Part shown: one piece after another, positions 14,490 through 23,502 of the stretch | How the letters are laid out: every line of letters starts with the position of its first letter | Position numbering within the stretch: the first letter of the stretch is position 1 | Assembly: GCA_009928645.1 (NCBI GenBank) | Contig: SACH01000021.1 | Location: forward strand, 1-44,009 | Length of the DNA: 44,009 nt | Direction of reading: 5' to 3' | Source: Gammaproteobacteria bacterium | GTDB lineage: Bacteria > Pseudomonadota > Gammaproteobacteria > Chromatiales > Chromatiaceae | Made by a program: the position numbers and the translations under genes | Notes under the pieces: generated by a model | The model's database searches: none | The model's input: only the letters and a program-made list of their open reading frames with translations | What the model was told of the DNA's origin: nothing

Positions 14490-14854
14490 TGGAACCCAGC
14501 CTGGTCAACGCATTCCCCCCCACCCCCCTGAACCTGATCGGCGGTCTGCTGCTGGTCGCGGGCACCGCCTTTCTGCTGCTCGGTGGCCTGGGTCTGGTGC
14601 GCATGCCGGACCTTTTCAACCGCATTCAGGCCGGCACCAAGGCCACCACCCTGGGGACCCTGCTGAGCCTGGCGGGCGTCGCCTGCCTGCAGCCCGATTG
14701 GAGCCTGAAACTGCTGCTGATCGGTCTCTTCATCCTCTTCACCAATCCCCTTTCCTCCCAGGTCCTGGCCCGCTCGGCCCACCGGCTGGGCAGCAAGCAG
14801 TCCCCCCTCACCCGGGTGGACCGGCTGGCGGAAGACAGCGGGGAGGCCCCATGA
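14489..14854 (+). CDS. Mrp antiporter subunit G (MnhG-like)
   Basis: A 121-residue membrane protein with the MnhG signature GLGLVRMPDLFNRIQAGTKA (about residues 35-54) and three helices. It ends in a polar tail. The start shares one base with the MnhF stop (TGATG), and the stop overlaps the next gene by 4 bp. Confidence 0.92.
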   Translation: MEPSLVNAFPPTPLNLIGGLLLVAGTAFLLLGGLGLVRMPDLFNRIQAGTKATTLGTLLSLAGVACLQPDWSLKLLLIGLFILFTNPLSSQVLARSAHRLGSKQSPLTRVDRLAEDSGEAP

Positions 14855-15282
14855 GTGGCTTGACCCATCTTCTAGCCCTGCTGCTGGCCCTGGCCATGCT
14901 CGGTGCGGCCCTGGTGACCATCCTGGGGCGCAGCCTGCCCATCGCCATCCTGGCCTCGGGCCTGGTGAGCCTTTGCGCCTCGGTGCTCTTTCTTATCCTG
15001 GCCGCCCCGGACGTGGCCATGACCGAGGCGGCCATCGGCAGCGCCCTGACCACCTTCCTATTTTTCTTCATCCTGGGGCGTATGCGCCGTGAACTGCCCG
15101 GGGTGGAGTTCGACGATGACCCCGCGACCCCGGCGGTGACGGCTGCGCCTGTAGTGCCGTCGGCATCCGTGATTAGGGCCGAGAGGGTGGAGAGGTTAGC
15201 CTCATCGTCATCATCTTCGTCGTCGGCGGGAGCGCCGGCGGTGGAACAGGGTCAGGCGCCGGGGGGAAAGGACCATGGTTAA
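14851..15282 (+). CDS. DUF4040/MbhD-like antiporter subunit
   Basis: A 143-residue protein. Residues 1-80 carry three helices with the MbhD/MrpA C-terminal pattern (SLVSLCASVLFLILAAPDVAMTEAAIGSAL, short form APDVAMTEA). The last 50 residues are polar and contain a run of eight serines. In Mrp antiporters this domain is part of the large MrpA. In Mbh/Mbs complexes it is a separate subunit, as here. It overlaps both neighbours. Confidence 0.85.
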   Translation: MSGLTHLLALLLALAMLGAALVTILGRSLPIAILASGLVSLCASVLFLILAAPDVAMTEAAIGSALTTFLFFFILGRMRRELPGVEFDDDPATPAVTAAPVVPSASVIRAERVERLASSSSSSSSAGAPAVEQGQAPGGKDHG

Positions 15283-16138
15283 GCGCCTCTTCGCCCTCGG
15301 TTTGCTCGCCGTGTTCGCCGGCCTCTTCGCCAGCCTGCTGTCGGGCTATGTCCCGGACGCGGCGCTCAACCCCACCGCCCGCTACTATGCCGAGCGGACG
15401 GCCCCTGATCTGGGCGCGGCCAACCTGGTCACCGCCATCATCATCACCTACCGCGGGCTCGACACCCTGGGCGAGGTCACCGTTCTGTTTCTGGCCGCGG
15501 CCATCGTCGGGCTGGTGCTGGGAAGTGACCGGGGCAGCCATCGCCCGGGCCCTGAAGACCGGACCGCCGGGCGTCCTGATGAGGCCCCAGCCAACCCCTC
15601 GCCCCCCGTGGGCGAGCTCCTGACCACGGGCAGCCGCCTGCTGGTGCCCCTGATCCTGTTGCTGGGGGTCTATGTCTTCGCCAACGGCCACCGGACGCCG
15701 GGGGGCGGCTTTCAGGGCGGTGCCATTCTGGCCTCGGCCACCCTGCTGCTGCTGCTGGCGAAGCCCGGCAGGCAGCTCAGCCACCGCCTGATCGCGGCCC
15801 TGGAGTCCCTCGCCGGGCTATTGTTCATCATCATCGGCCTCCTCGGTCTGGCCCTGGCCGGCGGCTTCCTCGACAACCGTATCCTGCCCCTCGGCACCCT
15901 GGGCGCGCTCTTCTCCGCCGGCGCCATCCCCCTCATCTCCGCCCTGATCGGGCTCAAGGTGGGCGCGGAGTTTTCGTCCATCCTCGCCAGCCTGGCGGAG
16001 ACCCGTCAGGCCCAGGCGGGTAGGGTTGAGCCTGTTGGGGACACCCCGGCGGCATGGGTTCAGCCTGACCGGGACAACCCGGGGGCGGCTCACAAGCCCA
16101 CAGGCCCCGCGACCACTGCCGACCGGGAGCAGCCCTGA
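15275..16138 (+). CDS. Fused MbhE-MnhB-type antiporter subunit
   Basis: A 287-residue protein with two modules. Residues 1-90 resemble MbhE (ANLVTAIIITYRGLDTLGEV, short form YRGLDTLGE). A polar linker (about 86-112) follows, then residues 113-235 form the MnhB domain with VYVFANGHRTPGGGFQGG. A Pro/Asp-rich tail ends the protein. In Mbh and Mrp complexes these are usually separate polypeptides or part of MrpA. It overlaps the next gene by one base. Confidence 0.87.
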   Translation: MVKRLFALGLLAVFAGLFASLLSGYVPDAALNPTARYYAERTAPDLGAANLVTAIIITYRGLDTLGEVTVLFLAAAIVGLVLGSDRGSHRPGPEDRTAGRPDEAPANPSPPVGELLTTGSRLLVPLILLLGVYVFANGHRTPGGGFQGGAILASATLLLLLAKPGRQLSHRLIAALESLAGLLFIIIGLLGLALAGGFLDNRILPLGTLGALFSAGAIPLISALIGLKVGAEFSSILASLAETRQAQAGRVEPVGDTPAAWVQPDRDNPGAAHKPTGPATTADREQP

Positions 16139-16503
16139 TGCCCGACCTTACCCAGATCGCCCTGGCCACGGGCTTTGGCTTGATCCTGATTGGCTTTTAC
16201 GGCGCCCTGACCCGCCGCGGCCTGCTGCGCATCATCCTCGCCTTCACCCTGGCCAGCACCGGGGTCAATGTCGTCATCGTCGCCATCGGCTATATGCGGG
16301 GGCGCACGGCGCCCATCCTGGACGAGGCAGTGACCACGGCCACGGCCGTCGGGCGCATCATCGATCCCCTGCCCCAGGCGCTGGTCCTCACCGCCATCGT
16401 TATCGGTCTGGGCGTTACCGCCCTGATGCTGGCCTATGCCTACCGGCTCTTTCGCCGGCATCGCACCCTGGATATCGCGGCCTTCCGGGAGTTGAAATGG
16501 TAA
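16138..16503 (+). CDS. MnhC/NuoK-like subunit
   Basis: A 121-residue protein with three helices. The MnhC pattern is clear: LILIGFYGALTRRGLLRIIL, then STGVNVVIVAIGY and DPLPQALVLTAIVIGLGVTA (short motif PLPQALVLTAIVIG). MnhC is homologous to NuoK and contributes to ion translocation. ATG overlaps the stop of the preceding gene. Confidence 0.92.
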   Translation: MPDLTQIALATGFGLILIGFYGALTRRGLLRIILAFTLASTGVNVVIVAIGYMRGRTAPILDEAVTTATAVGRIIDPLPQALVLTAIVIGLGVTALMLAYAYRLFRRHRTLDIAAFRELKW

Positions 16504-16563
16504 GTGACCTGCCATCCATCCCTGCCGGGACGCCCCTCCCCCTGAACGCTGACTGGCGCTGAC

Positions 16564-19500
16564 ATGCCGAACCCCATCCTGCTGATCGCGGTCGCCCTGG
16601 GTACCGCCTTCTTCCTCGGGCTGCTTGAAGAGCGGCGTCGCCGACTGGCTTGGGCGATCAGCCTGGCCGCCCTGGCCTTTCTGTCCTGGGTGCCCGCCAC
16701 CTGGCTGCTGGCCCTGGCCACCGGACAGGCCACTCCCGTGGCGATCCTCACCGCGGGTGCGCCGCCCCCCTTTGCCATCAACCTGCGCCTGGGACTGGCC
16801 GAGGCGGCTCTGACCCTGTTGGTCAACCTCACCGGCCTCCTCACCACCCTCTATCTCAAGGACCGGCTCCTGGACCTGGGCCGGCGGGCCATGGCGGTGC
16901 TGCTGGTAGCGGTCATGGCCCTCGATGGGCTCATCCTCACCCGTGACCTCTTCAACCTCTTCGTCTTCGTCGAATTGACCGCCATCGCCACTGCCGGGCT
17001 GCTCCTGCTCGCCGACGACGCCCGCGCCCTGGCGGCGGGCTTCAAATACCTGATGGTGGCGCAGTTCATCTCAGTGCTGCTGCTGATCGGCATCCTCTTC
17101 GCCTACCATGCCGGCGGCACCCTCAACCTCGACGGCCTGGCAGGCGCGCCCTCCATCCTGGGCGCCGGTCAGGACTGGATCCTGGAGGCCGGCGGGGGGA
17201 TCGCCTTCCTGCTGATGTTCGTCGCCCTGGTAGCAGAGCTGAAGCCCTTCCCCGCCAACGGCTGGGCGCTGGATATCTATGAGTCCGCTCACCCCGCCTT
17301 CGCCGCCCTGTTCGCCGCCGCCAGCGGCACCGCCGCCCTCTTCGCCGTGGACAAGGTGCTGACCATTGGCGGTCCGGCGTGGCTGGAGGCGGCGACGGCC
17401 ATCGGCCTGGTGAGCTTCCTCGCCGCCAACCTCCTCGCCCTGCCCCAGGACCAGGACCGACGCCTGCTGGGCTACTCCTCGGTGGCCCAGACCGGGCTGG
17501 TGCTGGTGGTCATCGGCCAGCGCGACCTCCTCGGCGACGCCTATCTCTTCGTCGCCATGGGCCTCCTCGCCAGTCACGCGGTGGCCAAGGCGGGGCTCTA
17601 CTGGCTGTCCGGGCTGATCCGGGGGCGACACCTGACGGACTGGGTCGCCCTGCGTTCCCGACCGCTCCTGATCCTGGCCTTGGTCAGCTTCCTGGCCCTG
17701 CTCACCGGCCTGCCGCCCTTTCCCGGCTTCTATGCCAAGTGGGAGTTGGCCCATCAGCTCGTCGCCGGGGACCGGCTGGCCCTGCTGGGTCTGATCCTCT
17801 TCGGCACCCTGCTGGAGGCCGGCTATCTCTTCCGCTGGTTTGGCTACATCATCAAACGCCCCCTGCCCGGGCCCGACCCGGTGGCCCTCCCCTGCCCCCA
17901 CCACCAGCTCATCCCCATCCTCGTCGCCTTGGCCGCCGCCTGGGGCCTGGGCTGGCTGTGGGGGGAGTGGTCCGGACAGACCCAGTTGCTTCTGACCTGG
18001 CCCCTGGCCTTCGCCCTGCTCTTCCTGGCGCTGGAATGGCTGCCGGCCCGCGTCAAAAACAGCCTGGCCATCGTCGGCCTGCTGGCCTTTTTCGCCGCCA
18101 CCTATGACCTCTACGACCCCCTGCGGCTGATCTTCGCCCTCATCTTCCTGGTCGGTGGGGCCCTGATCCTGCTCGCCAGCTATGAGGTCCGGGGCAAGCG
18201 CATCGGCTTCTACCCCGCCGCCCTGCTCATGTACGCCGGGCTGGCGATCCTGGTCCTGGCCGAGGACAGCTTCCAGTTCTTCGCCGCCTGGGAACTGCTG
18301 ACCATCGGTTCCTATTTCCTCATCCTGCGCGGCCGGGCCTCCGAGCCCCACGCCCTGTCCTACCTCCTCTTTTCCCTGGGTGGCGCCTTCCTGCTCCTGG
18401 CCGGCTTCGCCCTGGGGGCCCAGGGTGCCCCGCAGTTGGCCCTGGCCGCGCTGGCCCAGGTGCCGGAGGCGATCGCGCCCTGGGTCTTCATCCTGCTCGC
18501 CATCGGCTTCATGACCAAGACCGCCGCCCTGGGCCTGCACGTCTGGTTGCCCGGGGCCCACGCCGAGGCCGAGACGGATGTCTCCCCCATGGTCTCCGGC
18601 ATCCTGCTCAAGGCCGGGCTCTTTGGCCTCTTCGTCCTGCTTATGCACCTGGGCCGGCAGCAGCTTTACGGCATCGACCTAACCCACGTCATCCTGTGGA
18701 TCGGTGCCCTGACCGCCCTCTTCGGCAACCTGCTCGCCGCCTTTCAGGAGGACGCCAAGCGCCTCCTGGCCTGGTCCTCCATCGGTCAGATGGGCTACGC
18801 CCTCTTCGGTCTGGCCCTGATGAACCACCTGGGCTGGCTCATGGCCCTGATGTTCGTCATCAACCACTACATCTACAAGTCCATGCTGTTCCTCTCCCTG
18901 GGCGGGGTCGCCAAACGGACCGGCACCCGTGACATGTACCGCATGGGCGGGCTCATCACCCTCATGCCCCTGTCCTTCGTCGCCGTGCTCATTGGCATCA
19001 TCGCCATCTCCGGGGTGCCGCCCCTGTCCGGCTTCGGTGGGCGTTGGATCTTCTATAACGCCATCCTCGATAGCGAGGCGCGGCTGCCGCTGGTGATCCT
19101 CTTCTTCGCCGGACCCATCGCCTTTCTCTACCTCTTCCGCCTTATCCATAGCGTCTTCCTCGGCCAGTTGAAGGATGAGCACCGGCGGGTGCGGGAGGCC
19201 CCCTTCTGGATCGTCCTGCCGCAGATGCTGTTCGTCGCCCTGCTCATCGGCTTCGCCCTGGTCCCCGGGGTCGCCCTGCGCCGGGTCGATGCCTACATCA
19301 GCCAATTCTTCCCCACGGGGGCCCTGACCTGGGATGGGCTGAACATCCTCAGCCCCTACGGCTACTGGAACCCGGTGAGTATTATGCTCATCATCGGGGT
19401 CATCTTCATGCTTGTCTTTGCCTGGCTGTTGTTCGTCAACCGCCGCGCCCAACGGGTCAAGCAGTTCAATATCGCCTTCGCCGCCGAGCGTCCCTACCGG

Positions 19501-19740
19501 CCGGAAACCACCCACTTCGCCTGGAACTTCTTCGCCCCCTATCGCAAGGCCCTCGGCTTCCTCACCTTGCCCCTGGCCAGCCGTTTCTGGGCCAGCCTGA
19601 CCAACCTGCTGCACACCGCGGGTGACCTGGGCCGGCGGCTTTACACCGGCAACGGCCAGACCTACGCCTTCCACTTCCTGGCCTTCGTCGTCATCGTCCT
19701 GCTCTGGAGCCTGGGGTCCCTGGGCGAGGTGCCGTCATGA
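16564..19740 (+). CDS. Double MnhD/NuoN-type antiporter-like protein (tandem fusion)
   Basis: A 1058-residue membrane protein, about twice the usual 480-530 residues of one antiporter-like subunit. Module 1 (about 1-500) has the functional pair E137 (FVFVELTAIA) and K227 (ALVAELKPFPANGW). Module 2 (about 505-960) has E577 (FAAWELLTIGSY) and K652 (GFMTKTAALGLHVWLPGAHAE, short form GFMTKTAALG) plus a further lysine in SGILLKAGL. A C-terminal extension carries a lateral-type helix and more membrane spans. Each module would be a proton or ion channel as in complex I NuoL/M/N and MrpA/D. The start follows the MnhC stop by 60 bp, and the stop overlaps NuoH by 4 bp. The single reading frame is continuous. 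Confidence 0.88.
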   Translation: MPNPILLIAVALGTAFFLGLLEERRRRLAWAISLAALAFLSWVPATWLLALATGQATPVAILTAGAPPPFAINLRLGLAEAALTLLVNLTGLLTTLYLKDRLLDLGRRAMAVLLVAVMALDGLILTRDLFNLFVFVELTAIATAGLLLLADDARALAAGFKYLMVAQFISVLLLIGILFAYHAGGTLNLDGLAGAPSILGAGQDWILEAGGGIAFLLMFVALVAELKPFPANGWALDIYESAHPAFAALFAAASGTAALFAVDKVLTIGGPAWLEAATAIGLVSFLAANLLALPQDQDRRLLGYSSVAQTGLVLVVIGQRDLLGDAYLFVAMGLLASHAVAKAGLYWLSGLIRGRHLTDWVALRSRPLLILALVSFLALLTGLPPFPGFYAKWELAHQLVAGDRLALLGLILFGTLLEAGYLFRWFGYIIKRPLPGPDPVALPCPHHQLIPILVALAAAWGLGWLWGEWSGQTQLLLTWPLAFALLFLALEWLPARVKNSLAIVGLLAFFAATYDLYDPLRLIFALIFLVGGALILLASYEVRGKRIGFYPAALLMYAGLAILVLAEDSFQFFAAWELLTIGSYFLILRGRASEPHALSYLLFSLGGAFLLLAGFALGAQGAPQLALAALAQVPEAIAPWVFILLAIGFMTKTAALGLHVWLPGAHAEAETDVSPMVSGILLKAGLFGLFVLLMHLGRQQLYGIDLTHVILWIGALTALFGNLLAAFQEDAKRLLAWSSIGQMGYALFGLALMNHLGWLMALMFVINHYIYKSMLFLSLGGVAKRTGTRDMYRMGGLITLMPLSFVAVLIGIIAISGVPPLSGFGGRWIFYNAILDSEARLPLVILFFAGPIAFLYLFRLIHSVFLGQLKDEHRRVREAPFWIVLPQMLFVALLIGFALVPGVALRRVDAYISQFFPTGALTWDGLNILSPYGYWNPVSIMLIIGVIFMLVFAWLLFVNRRAQRVKQFNIAFAAERPYRPETTHFAWNFFAPYRKALGFLTLPLASRFWASLTNLLHTAGDLGRRLYTGNGQTYAFHFLAFVVIVLLWSLGSLGEVPS

Positions 19741-20642
19741 CCTTCGACTGGATGAGAATCCCCGGGTCCCTGCTGACGCTGTTCATCGTCTTCAACTACG
19801 GCCTGCTGCTCAACGCCCTGATCGCCAAGATCGCGGCCCGGGTCGGCCGCCGCCATGGCATCCCGCTCTGGCAGAACTATGTCGACCTGATCAAGAACTA
19901 CGGGCAGCGCTCCGCGATCAGCCACGGCGTCCATTTCTATCTGGGGCCCGTCTTCCGGCTCACCGGCGGCATCGGCCTGCTGCTCTTCGTGCCGACCCTC
20001 TACGGCAGCGATCTGTTCGCCAACCTGTCCTTTGCCGGCGATCTGATCCTGGCCCTCTATTTCGTCTTTTTCGGCACCCTGGGCATGGCGCTGGGGGCGG
20101 CGGAGAGCGGCCACCCCTATGCCGCCATCGGCGTCAGCCGCGGCCTGTCCCAGGTCACCGCCGCGGAACTGCCCTTCGCCCTGGCGGTCTTTGCCGTGGC
20201 CTTGCAATACCAGACCCTGTCGGTGACCGAGATCGTCGCCGCCCAGCAAGGCGGCATCCTGAACTGGACCCTGTTCACCAACCCCCTGGCGGTGGCGGCG
20301 GCCATGCTGTCCTTCCTGGGCTCCATGATGCGCCCCCCCTTCGACCTGGTGCTGGCACCCCAGGAAATCCCCATCGGCCCCCCCACCGAGTATCACTCCT
20401 CCTATCTGGCCCTGATGCAGACCAACCGGGCCATCTTTCCCATCGCCAAGATCATCATCTACATGAACCTCTTCTTCGGCGGGGCGACGAGTTGGCCGGT
20501 CCTGTTCCTCAAGGTGTTCCTGATCTACATGGTCTCGGTGCTGGTCGGGGTGGTCTCGCCCCGCTTCCGGGTGGAGCAGTCGATCCGCTGGTTCCTCATC
20601 TGGGCGGTGCCCATCGGCATCTTGGCGATCCTGTGGGTCTAG
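19737..20642 (+). CDS. NuoH/MbhM-like membrane subunit
   Basis: A 301-residue protein of the complex I subunit 1/HycD family, the membrane anchor linking the FeS arm to the ion-pumping arm. The family loop AAELPFALAVFAVALQY (about residues 140-156) and the acidic motif PFDLVLAPQEIPIGPPTEYHS (short form APQEIPIGPPTEY, about 205-217) are present, the latter matching the E-rich segment of group 4 hydrogenases and complex I. About eight helices. ATG overlaps the preceding stop. Confidence 0.9.
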   Translation: MTFDWMRIPGSLLTLFIVFNYGLLLNALIAKIAARVGRRHGIPLWQNYVDLIKNYGQRSAISHGVHFYLGPVFRLTGGIGLLLFVPTLYGSDLFANLSFAGDLILALYFVFFGTLGMALGAAESGHPYAAIGVSRGLSQVTAAELPFALAVFAVALQYQTLSVTEIVAAQQGGILNWTLFTNPLAVAAAMLSFLGSMMRPPFDLVLAPQEIPIGPPTEYHSSYLALMQTNRAIFPIAKIIIYMNLFFGGATSWPVLFLKVFLIYMVSVLVGVVSPRFRVEQSIRWFLIWAVPIGILAILWV

Positions 20643-20714
20643 CGGTTTGGGGCGCGGTGGTGAGCGGGCCCCCGCCGATTGGCAACGTGACGAACATCGG
20701 GTTTGGATAGGCAC

Positions 20715-21356
20715 ATGAAAGCGGAACTGGAAAAACGGCTGGTCAAGGGCCCGGACGGGGTCGAGTTCGAGGTCGAGCCGCTGCGGGACTATTACTGCGA
20801 GGCCCTGCCGCAGGTCCAGCGCCCGGCCTACCTGCACATCGTCGAGGACCTGTTCAACTGGGCGCGGGCCGAGTCCATCTGGATCCTCGGCTTCGGCACC
20901 GGCTGCGGCGCCATCGAGATGCGCCCGCTGATGACGCCACGCTTCGACGCCTACCGCTATGGCATCCAGTGGCGCCCGACCCCGCGCCAGGCCAACCTCT
21001 TCGTCATCTCCGGTTACCTGTCGGTGAAGACCCTCAAGCGCGTCATCCGCTCCTATGAGCAGATGCAGAACCCCAAGTACGTGGTCGGCCTGGGCTCCTG
21101 CACGATCAACGGTGGCATGTACTTCGATTCCTACAACACTATCAAGCGCCTGGACCAGTACCTGCCGGTGGACCTCTACATCGCCGGTTGCATGCCCAGG
21201 CCGGAAGCCCTGCTGGCCGGCTTTCTGGAACTCAAAAAGCTCATCCGCGCCGGCAAGGCGGAGGGGGCCAACCAGTACGCGGAAAACTTTGCCTGGTACA
21301 AGGCCAACCAGAAGCAGGTCATCCACGACTGGGACATGCCGGACTACAACTGGTAG
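20715..21356 (+). CDS. NuoB/MbhJ-like FeS subunit with altered cluster motif
   Basis: A 213-residue protein of the complex I 20-kDa/hydrogenase small-subunit family. The proximal cluster ligands are only partly kept: GTGCGAIEM (C64) replaces the tandem CC of NuoB and the GCD of hydrogenases, so the second, otherwise invariant, cysteine is glycine (G65). C129 (LGSCTINGGMY) and C159 (AGCMPRPEA) are normal. C28 (DYYCEALP) is extra. I chose ATG 20715, with GGATAGG before it, rather than an upstream TTG at 20703. In the complex it would hold the last FeS cluster before the active site. Confidence 0.87.
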   Translation: MKAELEKRLVKGPDGVEFEVEPLRDYYCEALPQVQRPAYLHIVEDLFNWARAESIWILGFGTGCGAIEMRPLMTPRFDAYRYGIQWRPTPRQANLFVISGYLSVKTLKRVIRSYEQMQNPKYVVGLGSCTINGGMYFDSYNTIKRLDQYLPVDLYIAGCMPRPEALLAGFLELKKLIRAGKAEGANQYAENFAWYKANQKQVIHDWDMPDYNW

Positions 21357-21428
21357 CCAGGCCCTTCCCTGCCCTTCCGGCAACCGCCGCCTGGGCCTGG
21401 GTCCGAGGGGCCAAACCGAGACACAATC

Positions 21429-22193
21429 ATGCCAAGCACTGATCACCAGGGAAACGCGATGGGACCGGAGACGCCCACTCATACGTCGGGCGGACCGCCA
21501 GACCCGGCGGCCGGGGCCGGGGCGGGCATGAGTTCAGAGGCCGAGCCAAGCCGAAACACCGGCGCCCCGCCGGCTGCCGGGGCGATGGACCCGGCGCGGG
21601 GGCTCCCTGCCCTCCCGGCGGACGGCCTGGAGGGGGTCCACAGGCGCCTCCAGGCCCTGTTTCCTCTGGGTGACCTCACTAGAGCACGTACCGGCCTGGC
21701 CTTTGTCGACCTGCCGCCCGCCTATGTGCGCCCGGTCCTGGTGCACCTGCGGGACCGGGAGGGCTTCGGGCATCTGGTCCTGCTCACCGCCGTCGACTGG
21801 CTGGAGGCGGGCCAGTTCCAGCTAACCTATCTGCTCTGCAACCGCCAGGCGGGCCTGGACCTGGGCCTACGGGTGCGCCTGCCCCGGGAGCCGGCCAGCA
21901 TGGAGAGCATCCACGACCTCTGGCCCACCGCCGCCACCTACCAGCGGGAGTTGCGGGAGATGTTTGGTATCGACTTTCCCGGCAGCCCGCGGCTGCATGA
22001 AGACTTCATACTGGAGGGCTGGCAAGGCATCCCCCCCTACCGGCGCGACTTCGACACCCTGAAATTCGCCCAGGAGGCCTTCGCCCAGCGCCCCGGCCGC
22101 GAGACCTGGGACCCGCGGACCCATATGCGCCAGCAGCTCTATCCGCCAGCGGACCCCAACGGGGGACGGCCCGACAGTGGAGGCCGCGACTGA
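21429..22193 (+). CDS. NuoC-like 30-kDa subunit
   Basis: A 254-residue protein. The first 65 residues are disordered and rich in Gly, Pro and Ala. The NuoC domain follows (about 70-225) with FGHLVLLTAVDW and the family signature REMFGIDFPGSPRL, ending RRDFD. The start may lie downstream, since the extension is not conserved in the family. The stop is one base before the NuoD-like ATG. In complex I and Mbh it binds the NuoD-like subunit. Confidence 0.87.
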   Translation: MPSTDHQGNAMGPETPTHTSGGPPDPAAGAGAGMSSEAEPSRNTGAPPAAGAMDPARGLPALPADGLEGVHRRLQALFPLGDLTRARTGLAFVDLPPAYVRPVLVHLRDREGFGHLVLLTAVDWLEAGQFQLTYLLCNRQAGLDLGLRVRLPREPASMESIHDLWPTAATYQRELREMFGIDFPGSPRLHEDFILEGWQGIPPYRRDFDTLKFAQEAFAQRPGRETWDPRTHMRQQLYPPADPNGGRPDSGGRD

Positions 22194-22194
22194 G

Positions 22195-23373
22195 ATGGGC
22201 CTCTTCACCCCCGACCGTAGCCAATACCCCGCCGCCCGTCCCGATGGCAGCCTCGACATCGACCTGAGCTCGGGCAAATACCTCAAGCTCTGGCAGGGTC
22301 CCCAGCACCCCGGCATCACCGGCAACATGTCCGTGGAGCTGACCGTCTGCGGCGACGAGGTGGTGGAGGGCAAAACCCACGTCGGCTACCTGCACCGCGG
22401 CTTCGAGAAGCTGATGGAGCGCCGCAGCTTCATCCAGTGTTTCCCCATCGTCTGCCGCATCTGCGTCCCCGAGCCGGACTTCAACGAGTACTGCTACGCC
22501 GCCGCCGTGGAAGAACTGGCCGGCCTTGAGGTGCCCGACACGGCCCGGTGGCTTCGCACCCTGATCCTCGAGATGGGTCGCATCAATAGCTACCTGATGT
22601 ACCTCGGCGGCCAGGCCGGCGCCCTGGGGCTGGGGGTCATCGGCCAATGGACCACCTATGCCCGGGACCTGATGCTCGACCGTTTCGAGGAGCTGACCGG
22701 GGCGCGTATCTATCACATGTTCATCCTTCCCGGCGGGGTGCGCGACGGCCTGCCGGCCGGTTTTGCGTCGCGCATGGCCGCGACCCTGCGCGAGCTCGAA
22801 ACGGTCATGGCGGACGTCCGGGAAACCATGTTCAGTAACGCCGTCTTCAAGCAACGCACGGTCGGCCAAGGCGTCATCGACCCCGCCTGGCTGGAGCCCT
22901 ACGGCGTCACCGGCCCCAACGCCCGGGCCGCCGGCGTGCCCCATGATGTCCGCAAGGCGTTCCCCTACCTGGTCTACCCGGAGCTCGACTTCGAGGTCGC
23001 CCTGAGTCAGGACTCGGACATCTACAGCCGGGCCGACGTGCGCCGGCGCGACCTGCTGACCTCGATCGACCTGATCCGCCAGATCCTCGCCCGGATGCCC
23101 AAGGACGGCCCGGTGATGACGCCCCTGCCCAATGTCCTGCACTGGCAGATCCCGCCGGGCGAGACCTACGTGCGCGGCGAATGCTCCCGCGGCGAATACG
23201 GCTACTACCTGGTCACCGACGGCAGCGGCTACCCGCGCCGGGTCAACGTGCGCGGCCCTTCCTACACCCATGCCGTCGCCCTGCTGGAGCGCATGATCGT
23301 CAACTGCAACATCGCCGACGTGGCGGCCCTGATGGTCTCCCTGCACACCTATCCGCCGGAGATCGAGCGCTGA
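22195..23373 (+). CDS. NuoD/MbhL-like catalytic-type subunit without NiFe site
   Basis: A 392-residue protein of the complex I 49-kDa/NiFe hydrogenase large-subunit family. It keeps the complex I-like GPQHPG (35-40) and VGYLHRGFEKLMERRS. The N-terminal hydrogenase loop is half kept: CFPIVCRIC (C82, C87, C90) is followed by VPEP instead of the second Cys of CGxC. The C-terminal DPCxxC of hydrogenases is absent (the protein ends YPPEIER). So no NiFe centre is expected. The position of the quinone-binding tyrosine of complex I is also not tyrosine in my alignment by eye. It may act on another substrate, as in Mbs/Mbx-type complexes. Confidence 0.87.
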   Translation: MGLFTPDRSQYPAARPDGSLDIDLSSGKYLKLWQGPQHPGITGNMSVELTVCGDEVVEGKTHVGYLHRGFEKLMERRSFIQCFPIVCRICVPEPDFNEYCYAAAVEELAGLEVPDTARWLRTLILEMGRINSYLMYLGGQAGALGLGVIGQWTTYARDLMLDRFEELTGARIYHMFILPGGVRDGLPAGFASRMAATLRELETVMADVRETMFSNAVFKQRTVGQGVIDPAWLEPYGVTGPNARAAGVPHDVRKAFPYLVYPELDFEVALSQDSDIYSRADVRRRDLLTSIDLIRQILARMPKDGPVMTPLPNVLHWQIPPGETYVRGECSRGEYGYYLVTDGSGYPRRVNVRGPSYTHAVALLERMIVNCNIADVAALMVSLHTYPPEIER

Positions 23374-23502
23374 GTGGCAAGGATACAACCCGTGCTAACT
23401 GCCTTGCCGCCACGATGACCGCCGTGACCTGGAACCGCCGAGCCGGGGCCACCGCCCCTCATGACTTCCGGCCCCGCCCCCCGACCAACCCGAGTGCCCG
23501 CG

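Noticed and set aside
17071-18648. Very long minus-strand ORF opposite the double antiporter gene
   Set aside because: Gln/Gly/Glu-rich translation typical of an antisense shadow in GC-rich DNA. The plus strand encodes a clear membrane protein.
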